A stretch of 64,000 nt of DNA from Planctomycetaceae bacterium (GCA_041398785.1 JAWKUA010000007.1:236971-300970); one strand, 5' to 3'. Shown: positions 26,133 to 36,205, counted from the stretch's first letter. Made by a program: numbers and translations. Notes: generated by a model from the sequence alone, not told the origin.

Positions 26133-28673
26133 ATGAATTCCATCACCAGTGACAGGCGGTTCGCCGAAGATGACGAAGATACCGCCCGCGTTGTCAGCAC
26201 CATTGTCGGTATTGGTGCGTCAGCCGGAGGTCTGAAAGCTCTGGAAACGCTTTTCGACGGCATCTCCTCCGGCACCGGGATGGCGTTTGTCGTCGTTCAG
26301 CACCTGTCTCCCACCTTCAACAGTCTGATGGACGAGATCCTTTCGCGGCACACGAAGATGCGGGTGATCAACGCCGCTGACGGGATGGAACTGAAGCCGG
26401 ATTGCGTCTTTTTGATTACTCCCGGCAAGAACCTCAGCGTCCGTGACGGACGGCTGCGGCTGACGGCGATGGACCGTGAGCAGATTCAGAAGCCGGTTGA
26501 CCTGCTGTTTCGGTCGCTGGCCCAGAGTTTCGGCAGCAGAGCGGTGGGTGTGGTTCTTTCCGGAACCGGTAACGACGGTTCGGCCGGAATCCGCGAACTG
26601 CGGCAGTGCGGAGGAACAACGGTTGTGCAGTCACCGGAAACCGCTCAGTTCAACGGGATGCCGTCCAACGCCATCGCAACGCACTGCGTCGATCTTGTGC
26701 TGCCGCCCGAGGAAATCAGCCGCTTCCTGAATCGATTCCCGGTTCACCGCGAAGGGCGGATCACGGTTGAGGAGTTTTCGTCGGATGAAGAACTGACCGG
26801 TGTCAACCTGGTGTTTTCGCTGCTCTGCGAACGATACGGGATCGACTTTGCCGACTACAAACCCTCCACCATCGCCCGGCGCATCGATCGCCGGATCCAT
26901 GCGACCAATAGTCCGTCGCTGCAGGCCTACGCCGACAAACTGCAGGGTGATAATGTCGAACTGGATGCCCTGTACCACGACCTGCTGATCGGCGTTACGA
27001 AATTCTTCCGCGACACCGAAGCGTTTCTGGCGTTTGAGGGACATCTGCGGCAGGTCGTCCGCCGACTGCCGGTGGACACCGAACTGCGCATCTGGGTGGC
27101 CGGCTGCGCAACCGGTGAGGAAGCCTATTCGCTCGGCATGCTCGCCGTTGATGCCTTTGAACGGTGCGGCCGCGAAGTCAAAATAAAGATCCTGGCAACC
27201 GACGTCCATCAGGCAGCACTGGATACCGCGGCCCGCGGAGTCTATTCAGGCGAGTCGCTGGAGTTTGTTTCTCAGGAGCGTCAGAGCGCCTTTTTCGCTC
27301 CCGTGGACAGTCATCAGTACCGGGTTCGTTCGGAGATTCGCCGGCATATCGTCTTTGCCCGGCACAACGTGCTTCAGGACCCGCCGTTCACCAGAATGCA
27401 CATTGTCACGTGCCGCAACATGCTGATTTACCTGCAGCCGAACGCTCAACAGTCAGCGATTGCGTCGTTTCATTTCGCGCTGGAGCCGGATGGTCTGCTG
27501 ATGCTTGGTTCCAGCGAAACGCTGGGCCGGCTGCAGGACGAATTTGACACGCTCGATAACACGTGGAGGATTTATCGAAAGCTGAGAAACCTGCCGCGGC
27601 TGATCGCAGGCAACAGCGTTGACGCGGAGTCCATCGCTCGCGGCCCGCGACGGCTGGTCAACATTCTGAACCGGGACAAACCCGATCAACTGAGTTTCAC
27701 CAGCCTGCTGGAAGCCTACGACCTGCTGCTGGCGCAGTTTATCGATTGCGGACTGCTGCTTGACGAAAACCGCAACATCCTGCACACGTTCGGCAACGCG
27801 CATCGTTTTCTGCATAACTCCGCCGGCCGGTTTACGGGCAACGTTGCCAGGCTGCTTGGCGGCGACGCCAGAACGGTAATTTCCGCGGGCCTGGTTCGGG
27901 CGGCCAGAGAGCCACAGGCCCGCTTTGTTCTTCGAAATGTCAGCTTCGACGTCAATGGCGATTCCCTGCGAGCCGATGTCACGATCCGCGCGCTGCAGGG
28001 CAAAGGCGCTCGTGTGGCGTGGTTTGTTGAATTCACGTCCGGAACCGATGCCGTATCGCAAGGTAAGGTCGAAGACACCGAAGTGCGCATCACGCAGGCA
28101 GGTGATGACTACTCGTCGCTCGAAGCCGAACTGACCTACACGAAGGAAAGTCTGAGCGCCACCATCGAGGAGCTGGAAGCGAGCAACGAAGAGCTTCAGT
28201 CCACAAACGAGGAGCTAGTTGCGTCCAACGAGGAACTTCAGAGCACCAATGAGGAACTACACAGCGTCAACGAGGAACTCTATTCCGTCAACGCAGAGAA
28301 CCACCGCAAGATCACTGAGCTTCAGGAAGTGACGGAAGACATCGAAAACCTGCTGCGCAGCACAGACATCGGTACGGTTTTCGTCGACGCAGACCAGAGA
28401 ATTCGCAGGTTTACCGAAGCTGCCACTCGGTTCTTCAACCTGGTTGACCACGACATCGGCCGCCCACTGGCCAACTTCACGCACTCACTTGCAATTCGTG
28501 ATCTTCCCGCCGCAATCAGGACCGTGCTGGCCGGCGGACAGCCATACGCGACGAGAACCCAGGCCGCCGACGGCCACGATGTTCTGGTCAGAATTATTCC
28601 CTACGTCAGCGGAGACGAAAACAAGGGAGCGATTCTGTACCTCGTGGATCTCGACGCGATGCGAGCCGACTGA
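26133..28673 (+). CDS. CheB-CheR-PAS fusion without kinase
   Basis: 846 residues. CheB at about 24-205 (GIGASAGG with Ser about 30, VQHLSPTF, SGTGNDGSAG), CheR at about 225-490 (YKPSTIARRIDRRI, VAGCATGEEAYSLGM), a degenerate PAS-like region (about 530-640), the NEELQSTNEEL coiled coil (about 670-735), and one terminal PAS (IGTVFVDADQRIRRFTEAA) after which it ends. It has no H-box or ATPase. Separated by 4 bp from the preceding paralogue and therefore cotranscribed. It may bind or modify the same target while lacking its own phosphotransfer output. Good conservation of both catalytic motifs argues that both enzyme halves are active. Confidence 0.94.
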   Translation: MNSITSDRRFAEDDEDTARVVSTIVGIGASAGGLKALETLFDGISSGTGMAFVVVQHLSPTFNSLMDEILSRHTKMRVINAADGMELKPDCVFLITPGKNLSVRDGRLRLTAMDREQIQKPVDLLFRSLAQSFGSRAVGVVLSGTGNDGSAGIRELRQCGGTTVVQSPETAQFNGMPSNAIATHCVDLVLPPEEISRFLNRFPVHREGRITVEEFSSDEELTGVNLVFSLLCERYGIDFADYKPSTIARRIDRRIHATNSPSLQAYADKLQGDNVELDALYHDLLIGVTKFFRDTEAFLAFEGHLRQVVRRLPVDTELRIWVAGCATGEEAYSLGMLAVDAFERCGREVKIKILATDVHQAALDTAARGVYSGESLEFVSQERQSAFFAPVDSHQYRVRSEIRRHIVFARHNVLQDPPFTRMHIVTCRNMLIYLQPNAQQSAIASFHFALEPDGLLMLGSSETLGRLQDEFDTLDNTWRIYRKLRNLPRLIAGNSVDAESIARGPRRLVNILNRDKPDQLSFTSLLEAYDLLLAQFIDCGLLLDENRNILHTFGNAHRFLHNSAGRFTGNVARLLGGDARTVISAGLVRAAREPQARFVLRNVSFDVNGDSLRADVTIRALQGKGARVAWFVEFTSGTDAVSQGKVEDTEVRITQAGDDYSSLEAELTYTKESLSATIEELEASNEELQSTNEELVASNEELQSTNEELHSVNEELYSVNAENHRKITELQEVTEDIENLLRSTDIGTVFVDADQRIRRFTEAATRFFNLVDHDIGRPLANFTHSLAIRDLPAAIRTVLAGGQPYATRTQAADGHDVLVRIIPYVSGDENKGAILYLVDLDAMRAD

Positions 28674-28771
28674 GTCCCTGTCACAGCCGCGTGCGTTATT
28701 CGCGGTGTGCAATCGCCGAATGTCTGACGCGAAACCGGTATTCTGCCGTCTTGAAACACATCGACGAAAAT

Positions 28772-30247
28772 TCACGCCAGCAGGCCTTCGATCACTTCCG
28801 ATTCGCGAGTGATGTTCGTCAGTCGCTTGTCGACTCCCTGGTGACGATACGTCAGCCGTTTGTGCCGGATGCCAAACAGATGCAGCAGCGTCGCCTGGAA
28901 GTCATTGACATGGATCGGATCGATGACGGGATTCCAGCCGATCTCGTCGGTTTCGCCGTGAGTGTGGCCGCCGCGGGAACCGCCGCCCGCCATGAACATA
29001 CTGAACGCGTTGGGATGATGATCGCGTCCGGTGACGTCTGCGCTGCCGCCGCGATTTTCGCCCAGCGGTGTCCGCCCGAATTCGCCTCCAAAGACCACCA
29101 GCGTCTCGTCCAGCAGACCTCGCTGTTTCAGATCGCGAATCAACGCCGCGACCGGCTGGTCGACGCAGCCCGCGTTGTAGGACAGTTCGGCGTCCAGTCC
29201 TGAATGATGGTCCCACGACGCGAAGATGATGTTCACGAACCGGACACCGCGTTCGACCATGCGCCGCGCCAGCAGGCAGTTGCGGGCAAAGCCGGAATAA
29301 TGATTGCCGGCACCGACTCGGGCGGACCGCTTTTCCGGCTCCGGCCGATTGATACCGTAGGCGTCCAGCGTCGCCGCCGTTTCGCCGGTAAGATCGGTCA
29401 GCTCCGGCGCGGCTGCCTGCATGCGGTACGCCAGTTCGTAGCTGGAAATGCGGCTTTGAATTTCCGGATCTCCGACACGATCCAGGTGCCGTTCGTTCAG
29501 CGCCCGCAATGCATCCAGTCCCTGCCGTTCCAGCGAATCCGGCAGGCCGGACGGCCGTTCCAGATTCAAAATCGGCGGCCCCTGATTTCGCAGCAGCACG
29601 CCTTCGTGAACGGACGGCAGATAACCGCTGCTCCACAAAGTCGCGCCGCCGCTGGAACCTCGCCCGGATGTCAGCACCACGTAGCCCGGCAGATTCTGGT
29701 TCTCCGTTCCCAGACCGTAGCTAAGCCACGACCCCATTGACGGCAGCCCAAACTGAGCCTGGCCGCACTGCATCATCAGTTGTCCGGGATGATGGTTGAA
29801 CTGATCCGTGTGCAGACTGTTCATCAGGCAGATGTCGTCGGCGCACGCGGCCACGTGAGGCAGCAGGTCTGAAAACCACGTGCCGCTTTGTCCGTGCTGA
29901 GTAAACCGTCGCCGCGATGCCATCAGGCGGGCACTGTCCTTCTGAATGAACGCGAACCGCACGCCTTCCAGCAGCGATTCCGGCAGCGGCTGACCGTGCA
30001 AACGGTTCAGTTCCGGCCGATGGTTGAACAGATCAAGCTGCGACGGAGCGCCCGCGTTGAAGATGAAAATGCAGCTCTTCGCTTTCGGTTCGAAGTCAGA
30101 CGGCTTCGGCGCCAGAGGATTGACGGGAGCCGTCTCGCCGCCGAACGCTCCATCCGCCGCCAGCATCGATGTCAGAGCGATGCCACCCAGTCCGCTGGCG
30201 GCAGTCGCAAAGAAGCTTCGACGCTTGTGGGCATGAATTGTGTTCAC
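28772..30247 (-). CDS. DUF1501 domain protein
   Basis: 491 residues from a GTG at 30247, chosen because GAGGAG lies 6 nt upstream; a TTG at 30253 overlapping the previous stop is an alternative. The N-terminus has a Tat-like leader (KRRSFFATAASGLGGIAL), so it is exported folded. Typical DUF1501 features: KSCIFIFNAGAPSQLDLF, GRGSSGGATLWSSG, VFGGEFGRTPLGE, GRDHHPNAFSMFMAGGG, GETDEIGW. This is a sulfatase-like/alkaline-phosphatase-fold family found in large numbers in Planctomycetota, almost always downstream of a DUF1549/DUF1553 cytochrome protein as here. Enzymatic activity is unknown; involvement in polysaccharide breakdown is a common guess. Confidence 0.93.
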   Translation of the reverse strand: MNTIHAHKRRSFFATAASGLGGIALTSMLAADGAFGGETAPVNPLAPKPSDFEPKAKSCIFIFNAGAPSQLDLFNHRPELNRLHGQPLPESLLEGVRFAFIQKDSARLMASRRRFTQHGQSGTWFSDLLPHVAACADDICLMNSLHTDQFNHHPGQLMMQCGQAQFGLPSMGSWLSYGLGTENQNLPGYVVLTSGRGSSGGATLWSSGYLPSVHEGVLLRNQGPPILNLERPSGLPDSLERQGLDALRALNERHLDRVGDPEIQSRISSYELAYRMQAAAPELTDLTGETAATLDAYGINRPEPEKRSARVGAGNHYSGFARNCLLARRMVERGVRFVNIIFASWDHHSGLDAELSYNAGCVDQPVAALIRDLKQRGLLDETLVVFGGEFGRTPLGENRGGSADVTGRDHHPNAFSMFMAGGGSRGGHTHGETDEIGWNPVIDPIHVNDFQATLLHLFGIRHKRLTYRHQGVDKRLTNITRESEVIEGLLA

Positions 30248-30249
30248 GT

Positions 30250-32586
30250 TCAACTCCTCGTCAGGAACTCATCCAGATTCAGCAGGACTCGACAGACATT
30301 GATCCACGCCGCCTGTTCCGCAACGACCGGCGCTTCGTCCGCATTGCTTCCCGCCAGCGCCCGCGCGTCATCCGGATTCGCGGCGAAGTGATCACGAGCG
30401 GTGTGCAGCAGATCGGTCATCTCCGCGCGTTCCCGATCATCGGCACTTCGGCCGACGGTAATCCGCAGCGCCTGATCCAGTCGATCAGCATCGGACATCT
30501 CACCTGGAAACTCATTCAGCAGCCGCCGGGCAAACGCCTGCGCGGCTTCGTGATAGACTTCGTTGTGCAGCGTGGCCAAAGCCTGCAGAGGATTGTTGCT
30601 GCGGTCTCGTTCGGCCACCGTCAGACTGCTGTCCGGGCAGTCGAACGTGCTGAGATTCGGGTCAATCGCGGTGCGTCGAAAGAACGTGTACAGCCCGCGG
30701 CGATAGCGGTCTTCGCCTTCCGACGCCCTGAACTTGAAACTTCCGGCATACGTCTGCTGAGCCACAATTTCCGGCAGCGGCGGAAAGACACTCGGGCCGC
30801 CTGCTTTTCGACTCAGCAGCCCGGCCGCCTGCAGCGAAATGTCCCGCACGATTTCCGCTTCCACGCGAAAGCGATTCTGTCGCGCCAGAAGGCGGTTGTC
30901 AGGATCGAACGAAACCAGTTCCGGCCGGTGCGAGGAAGACTGCTGGTACGTTTGCGACGTCACAATCAACCGAATCAGCGCCTTGCGACTCCAGCCGTTG
31001 TCCATGAACGACCGTGCCAGATAGTCGAGCAGTTGCGGATGCGACGGAGCGGACCCGCGCGAACCGAATTCCTGAGGCTGGTCGGCAAGAGACCGGCCGA
31101 ACAGGTGCAGCCAGATCTTGTTGACGGCCACGCGAGCCGTCAGCGGATTTGTTTCGCTGACCAGCCAGTTGGCCAGATCCAGCCGATCGGGCATCGCGCC
31201 GCGAGGTTGCACGGTCCCCAGATTGCGCGGGACGTTGGGCGCGATTTCGCCGCCATCAACCTGCGGTCTCTGAAAATCCCCGCGCGTGAAGACGTACGTC
31301 GCGCGGCGATTCTGCTGCCGCTCAGTCATGTAGCGAGTGAAGCCTTTGCCGTTGTCGTAGCCTCGCAGTTGGCTCAGTTCGCGCTGGCAGTCGTCGCTCA
31401 GGTCCTTGTCCTCGACCTGTCGGTTCAGCAGGTCGACAATTTTCGCCCACTTTTCGCGACGTTCGCCGCGCAGCTCAGCCGCGTTGGTCGGTTCAGAACC
31501 AAGAAAATCGGCGCCTAAGTCCGTGTTGTTGAAGAATGCATACAGCCGATAGAAGTCTGTCTGTTCCAGCGGGTCGTACGGATGGTTGTGGCATTGAGTG
31601 CAGCCGACGGACGTTGCCAACCAGACGGTTCCCACCGTGCCGACCGTGTCAATCACGCGCTTCGTGCGGTCTTCTTCTGAATCGACTCCGCCTTCCAGGT
31701 TGAACTGCGTCTGAAGCTGAAACTTGGTGGCGATCAGGTCGTCCTGCGAAGCGTTCGGCAGCAGGTCTCCCGCGATCTGCCGGCGTGTGAAGTCATCGAA
31801 TGGCATATCGTCGTTGATGGAACGCACAACCCAGTCACGATATCGCCAGGCATCGTCCTTGGCGCTGTCCTTTTCATAGCCTTCCGAATCGGCGTAGCGG
31901 GCTTCGTCGAGCCAGTGGCGTCCCCAGCGTTCGCCGAAGTGCGGACTGGAAAGCAGCTCGTCCGCCAGCGCCGCTGCGTCACCGCTTTCGACGAATGCAC
32001 TGACCTGAGAGGGCGTCGGCAGCAGACCGGTCAGATCCAGATACATTCGCCGGACAAGAACGTGCCGGTCCGCCCGCGGCGCTGGTGCCAGGTTTCGCTC
32101 ACTCAGCCGAAGACGAACGCACCAGTCGATCGGATGCTGCCCTGCGAATTGTGCTGCGTCCGGCAGCGGCGGCACATCAGCGTGCGACCAGTGTACTGGC
32201 CATTCGGCGCCGTCCCGAATCCATTCGGTCAGCAGTTCAATTTCCTTCGGCGAGAGCGGGTCATGACCTTCCGGCGGCATTCGGAGGCTCAGATCGTCAC
32301 TGGTGATTCGCGCCAGCAGTTCGCTGCCGGCAACGTTGCCCGGTTGAACGGGAACGCTGCCGGAATCGGCTGCCGTCGTCAGGCGTTCGCGGCTGAGTAT
32401 GCTGAATCCGCCGCTGGCTTTGACTCCCCCGTGACACGAAGCACAGTGGTCGTTCAGGATCGGCCGTATGTCACGTTCAAAGTCGATTGGAGCCGCCGAA
32501 ACGATGGTCACGAACAGCAGTGTGATCGTCCCGAAGGCGAGGCTTCGCGCGACGGTTTTCAGCGGCAGCAGGCAGCGATTCAGCAT
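30250..32586 (-). CDS. PSCyt1-DUF1549-DUF1553 cytochrome-like protein
   Basis: 778 residues with a signal peptide (about 1-32, SLAFGTITLLFVTIVSAA). The PSCyt1 domain follows with one haem c motif CASCH at about residue 48. DUF1549 (PSCyt2) is at about 145-350 (RRMYLDLTGLLPTPSQV, GCTQCHNHPYDPLEQTDFY, a second CxxCH in CTQCH), and DUF1553 (PSD1) at about 460-730 (LANWLVSETNPLTARVAVNK, GLYTFFRRTAIDP). It forms the first gene of an operon with the DUF1501 protein. Planctomycete-specific pairs like this are periplasmic or cell-wall located and of unknown biochemical role, and are thought to act in degradation of complex carbohydrates. Confidence 0.94.
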   Translation of the reverse strand: MLNRCLLPLKTVARSLAFGTITLLFVTIVSAAPIDFERDIRPILNDHCASCHGGVKASGGFSILSRERLTTAADSGSVPVQPGNVAGSELLARITSDDLSLRMPPEGHDPLSPKEIELLTEWIRDGAEWPVHWSHADVPPLPDAAQFAGQHPIDWCVRLRLSERNLAPAPRADRHVLVRRMYLDLTGLLPTPSQVSAFVESGDAAALADELLSSPHFGERWGRHWLDEARYADSEGYEKDSAKDDAWRYRDWVVRSINDDMPFDDFTRRQIAGDLLPNASQDDLIATKFQLQTQFNLEGGVDSEEDRTKRVIDTVGTVGTVWLATSVGCTQCHNHPYDPLEQTDFYRLYAFFNNTDLGADFLGSEPTNAAELRGERREKWAKIVDLLNRQVEDKDLSDDCQRELSQLRGYDNGKGFTRYMTERQQNRRATYVFTRGDFQRPQVDGGEIAPNVPRNLGTVQPRGAMPDRLDLANWLVSETNPLTARVAVNKIWLHLFGRSLADQPQEFGSRGSAPSHPQLLDYLARSFMDNGWSRKALIRLIVTSQTYQQSSSHRPELVSFDPDNRLLARQNRFRVEAEIVRDISLQAAGLLSRKAGGPSVFPPLPEIVAQQTYAGSFKFRASEGEDRYRRGLYTFFRRTAIDPNLSTFDCPDSSLTVAERDRSNNPLQALATLHNEVYHEAAQAFARRLLNEFPGEMSDADRLDQALRITVGRSADDRERAEMTDLLHTARDHFAANPDDARALAGSNADEAPVVAEQAAWINVCRVLLNLDEFLTRS

Positions 32587-32969
32587 CAGTTCGTTCCGCG
32601 CAGATCGTCGTGGACTGATCGGAGGCGTATCAAAGCGACTTGACCGCTGATTTTACCGCACAACGGACAGCGATGCACGAACCCCGCTCGACTTTGCGTT
32701 CACAGCGTATCACCAACCACCGCGACGTCTCTGGCCACAGATTCACACAGATCAACACAGATTGGCGATTGAAACACGCGCGACAGTGGTCGAATCTGAC
32801 AACCACAGTTCACTGTCCGGGAAACACGGCACGAGGCGATCGTCGAACAGGTCGACTTCGCCGACTACACCAGCACCGCTTGGAGTTGGTGCAGCAGTGG
32901 GAGATTTCGCATCAAGGAATTGCAGTTGCGCACGCTGCAGTAGCTGTGCTGCGTGAAGAAGCGGCGCCG
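32587..32969. repeat. Intergenic gap with CACAGAT repeat fragment
   Basis: 383 bases between the 5' end of the cytochrome gene and the 3' end of the SecA-like gene. It holds one arm of the CACAGAT family at 32735-32763 (CCACAGATTCACACAGAT, then CAACACAGATT); the second arm is absent or too diverged to see. No gene is convincing here. Confidence 0.6.
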
Positions 32970-34916
32970 TCAGGATTCGGTCAGTTCGAGGTATGGGTCC
33001 AGGCCCATGTTTTCGTACTGTTCCAGACGCATGCGTTCCTGTTTCAGAAGATTCTTCCGCTGTTTGCGGTGAGTCTTTTCCAGGAACCGCTGCACTCGCC
33101 GGAAGTAACGCAGCCAGGATCGTGCGAGTGCTCCCTTCTTGCTGGCGATCGCCATTTTCTGCTTTCGGGCGACTTCGCGAGGTTCGCGGCAGCGCAGCAG
33201 TTCGTCTTCCAGAGACAGGAAGAACTGAAACGAACCGGGGTCGCCCTGGCGTGCGGCTCGACCGACCAACTGGCGGTCGATGCGTTTGGAACTGTGCATT
33301 TCCGTGGCGATGACGTGAAGACCGCCGGCTTTGCGGACGCTGTCGTCCAGAAGGATGTCGGTTCCGCGTCCGGCCATGTTGGTGGCGATGGTGACTCGCC
33401 CCGCATGGCCGGCGTCCTTGACGATTTCCGCTTCCTGTTCGTGGTAACGGGCATTCAGGATCTTGTGGCTGATCCCGTTTTCCTTCAGCACGATTCCCAG
33501 AGATTCCGACGCTTCCACCGACGGCGTTCCGACCAGGACAGCGCGACCGGCGGTGATCATTCGGGCAATTTCAGCGCTAATCGCGGCTCGCTTGGCCTGC
33601 TGCGTCTTGAACACTTTCACAGCCAGTCCCCTGCGAATGCAGCGCTTGTTCGTCGGAATTCTGGTGACCTTCAGTTTGTACGTCTTGCGCAGTTCACTGC
33701 GGGCCGGAACGGCAGTTCCCGTCATGCCGCACAGATTGGTGTAGTTGCGGAAGAAGCTCTGCACGGTCACTCGAGCGGCTTCACCCGTGGCGGCGGTGAT
33801 GGGTACCAGTTCCTTGGCTTCGATGGCCTGATGCAGTCCGTCCTGCCACTTGCGGCCGTCCATGATGCGGCCGGTGCCTTCGTCGACGATCACGACCTTG
33901 TCGTCGACGATGACGTAGTCGCGGTCGAGTTCGAAAGCGTGTCGCGCGGTGAGAGCTTTTTCCACCTGAGTATAGATTCGTTCCGTATCCATCGAACTCA
34001 GCAGCGTCGGCTTGGACATCAGCACGACCTTGCGGCAGCCGGCATCGGTCAGCCATGCGGAGCGTCTTTCCGGTTCGTAGACGTAGTCGGTGCGGGGTTC
34101 CAGTTGAAACGTCGCCCGGTTGCTCCAGCGAAACAGGTTGACCGTGGCCGGATCGTTCGGCTGAGTCAGTCCGATAATCAGCGGCGTGCGGGCTTCGTCG
34201 ATCAGGATACTGTCGGCTTCGTCAATCAGCGCAAAATAGTGGCCGCGCTGAACGGGTTCTTCTCCGCCCTGCAGAGTTCGGACGAATTTTCGCAGCGACG
34301 GGCTGCCGTCTTCCGCGCTGGCTCCCTTGCGCAAACGGTCGCGCAGGAAGTCGAAACCCATTTCCTTGGAGGTTCCGTAGGTAATATCGCAGGCGTAGTT
34401 CTGCCGGCGTTCGTCCGCTTCCATCGAGTCCAGAATCTTGCCGACGGACAGTCCCAGCTTGCGATGAACGGGCCCCATGGTTTCGGCATCGCGATTCGCC
34501 AGATAATCGTTGACGGTGATGACATGACAGCCGTAGCCGGGAAGTGCGCGGAGGAACGACGTCATGGTGGCGGTCAGTGTCTTGCCTTCGCCGGTCTGCA
34601 TTTCGGCGATGTGGCCTTCGAACAGTGCGATCGCTCCCATGATCTGCACTTCGAAGTGTTCCATCTTCAGCACGCGGCGAGCGGACTCGCGGACGAGCGA
34701 AAAGGCTTCGGGCAGCAGCTTTGCCAGCGGTGTGCCAGCTCGGGCTTCCCAGCGGATTCTTCGGCCGGCCGCCAGCAGGTCGTCGTCGGTCAGCTTATGC
34801 AGCCGTTCGCTTCGGCGAATGACGCGTTTCGCCATGGACCGCCATCTCGACCGGCGAGCGGCGGACGGCAGGAAACCGGACTTCGTCCAGTGGAAGGCAG
34901 TGGAGGCACCAAGCAT
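32970..34916 (-). CDS. Short SecA-like preprotein translocase ATPase
   Basis: 648 residues, against about 850-900 or more for canonical SecA. Nucleotide-binding fold 1: Walker A MQTGEGKTL (about residue 105), TVNDYLANRD, TYGTSKEMGFDFLRD and DEAD-type LIDEADSILIDEARTPLI. The preprotein-binding part (about 230-370) has DKVVIVDEGTGRIMDGRKW, then NBD2 with GMTGTA, VLVGTPSVEASE and NMAGRGTDILL. After the last RQGDPGSFQFFLS motif only about 90 residues remain, rich in basic helix (KTHRKQRKNLLKQERMRLEQ). The helical wing/scaffold tail and the CxC zinc finger for SecB are therefore missing. Motor residues are intact. Probably an accessory SecA paralogue for a subset of substrates rather than the housekeeping enzyme. 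Confidence 0.88.
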   Translation of the reverse strand: MLGASTAFHWTKSGFLPSAARRSRWRSMAKRVIRRSERLHKLTDDDLLAAGRRIRWEARAGTPLAKLLPEAFSLVRESARRVLKMEHFEVQIMGAIALFEGHIAEMQTGEGKTLTATMTSFLRALPGYGCHVITVNDYLANRDAETMGPVHRKLGLSVGKILDSMEADERRQNYACDITYGTSKEMGFDFLRDRLRKGASAEDGSPSLRKFVRTLQGGEEPVQRGHYFALIDEADSILIDEARTPLIIGLTQPNDPATVNLFRWSNRATFQLEPRTDYVYEPERRSAWLTDAGCRKVVLMSKPTLLSSMDTERIYTQVEKALTARHAFELDRDYVIVDDKVVIVDEGTGRIMDGRKWQDGLHQAIEAKELVPITAATGEAARVTVQSFFRNYTNLCGMTGTAVPARSELRKTYKLKVTRIPTNKRCIRRGLAVKVFKTQQAKRAAISAEIARMITAGRAVLVGTPSVEASESLGIVLKENGISHKILNARYHEQEAEIVKDAGHAGRVTIATNMAGRGTDILLDDSVRKAGGLHVIATEMHSSKRIDRQLVGRAARQGDPGSFQFFLSLEDELLRCREPREVARKQKMAIASKKGALARSWLRYFRRVQRFLEKTHRKQRKNLLKQERMRLEQYENMGLDPYLELTES

Positions 34917-34992
34917 TAGCCGCAGCGGACCTCACTTCGACGTGAGAAATCAACGGTGAAAATAGTGTCTGCCGAATCTCGGCCGACGATCG

Positions 34993-35463
34993 CTACTCTT
35001 CGCTGAGCCAGTCCATGATGAAATTGTCGTGCGAACTATCGCGGCGGCGACTGCGAGTCTTCGTGCGACCGGAAGCTGCCGGCATGCGACCGGGACCGCT
35101 GGAGGCAGCCGCCAATCCGGCCTTTTCCATCAGGCCCATGGCAAACGGGTCTTCATCTTCGGGCGGAGGAGCGTTGCCGCTGACAATGTATTCAATGCGA
35201 AAGCAGTGTTTGGCAATCTGAAGTTCGTCGCCCGGCATCAGCGGCTTTCCCGTCGTGCGTTCTCCGTTCACCTTGATGCCGTTGCTGCTTCCAAGGTCCC
35301 GGATGTGCCAGTAACCGTCCTTCATTTCCAGTTCGCAGTGGTGAGACGAAACGTTTGGAAAGGAAAGGCAGATGTCGCATGACGACCGGCGTCCGACCAG
35401 CAGTTTCTCGTGAAGCAGCGGTATCGGATCGCCTCCACCACACGGATTCAACTCACCAAGCAT
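34993..35463 (-). CDS. FHA domain protein
   Basis: 156 residues from the ATG at 35463; the frame is open for another 66 codons upstream but planctomycete relatives start with M-L/F-GEL as here. FHA domain at about 20-95: LLVGRRSSCDI, SSHHCELE and LGSSNGIKVNGERTTG, with the conserved Arg, Ser-x-x-His and Asn-Gly phosphothreonine-binding residues. The rest is low-complexity (APPPEDEDPFAMGLMEKAG, GRTKTRSRRR) ending IMDWLSEE. It binds phosphothreonine peptides; partners could be the Ser/Thr kinases common in this phylum. Lies 76 bp upstream of the SecA-like gene, same strand. Confidence 0.88.
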   Translation of the reverse strand: MLGELNPCGGGDPIPLLHEKLLVGRRSSCDICLSFPNVSSHHCELEMKDGYWHIRDLGSSNGIKVNGERTTGKPLMPGDELQIAKHCFRIEYIVSGNAPPPEDEDPFAMGLMEKAGLAAASSGPGRMPAASGRTKTRSRRRDSSHDNFIMDWLSEE

Positions 35464-36205
35464 ATGCACATTCCTTGAGTCCACGACGGTCGGCAAAGAT
35501 GAATCTCCGACGTACCGCAGAACAGTACGGCGGGGAAGACGGGCGACGGCGAAAAATTCAGCACGGATAATGCCGAATCGGCCAAATTCACGGGAAACTC
35601 GCGATGACGGGCTTTCTGCTGAAAATTGTGACGCTTTTGACGACAACGCCGAAAATGCCACTCACCAACACTGCGCGATTCTGCCGCAGTGTCGCAAATC
35701 GCAACACTTCCGCCACGACTGCCGCCACGACTGTCGGGCGCCGTTCGAAGCATTCCGGGCCAGCGGCCGCTCTGGTCATTCTGGTTTGAACAGCCACCGC
35801 AGGCTTGTCAGTGAACCGTCCTGTTCCGACGTGGGCATGACCGTAACCTTCCCGGCGTCGTCCGTCAAACATTTTATGCCGCAGAATTGCACACCGCGCG
35901 GACCAGCAATGCCGAACGAGGCGTTGCCGCCGTTGGAAGTTCGGTGCGACATCCGGTGGCGGCCCGACTTATGCCTCGAGCGGGGAAAAATGAGGCGTTC
36001 AGGCCCGCGGCAGTAAGAGCTGCAAGATGCCTCAGAGTCCGCCGCGGCCAGCTTAATCGACTTCCGCCGGATCAACCGTCGCGGAATGTTTCCGGGGCTG
36101 GTATGTTGCCGCATAGCTGCCGACATCCCAAAATGCCGGGGCTTGTCATCCTGATGCGGACGGTTTGTATTCCGGTTCCCTGTTCTGAAGCGAGGTATCA
36201 ACTGC
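35464..36205. other. Gene-poor gap
   Basis: 742 bases between the divergent FHA and cyclophilin genes. All frames give only short, compositionally odd peptides, with no repeat family recognised. It presumably contains both promoters. A small RNA gene cannot be excluded by eye. Confidence 0.4.

Noticed and set aside
32640..34919. 759-codon plus-strand open frame over the SecA-like gene
   Set aside because: Antisense shadow; the minus strand encodes textbook SecA motor motifs.
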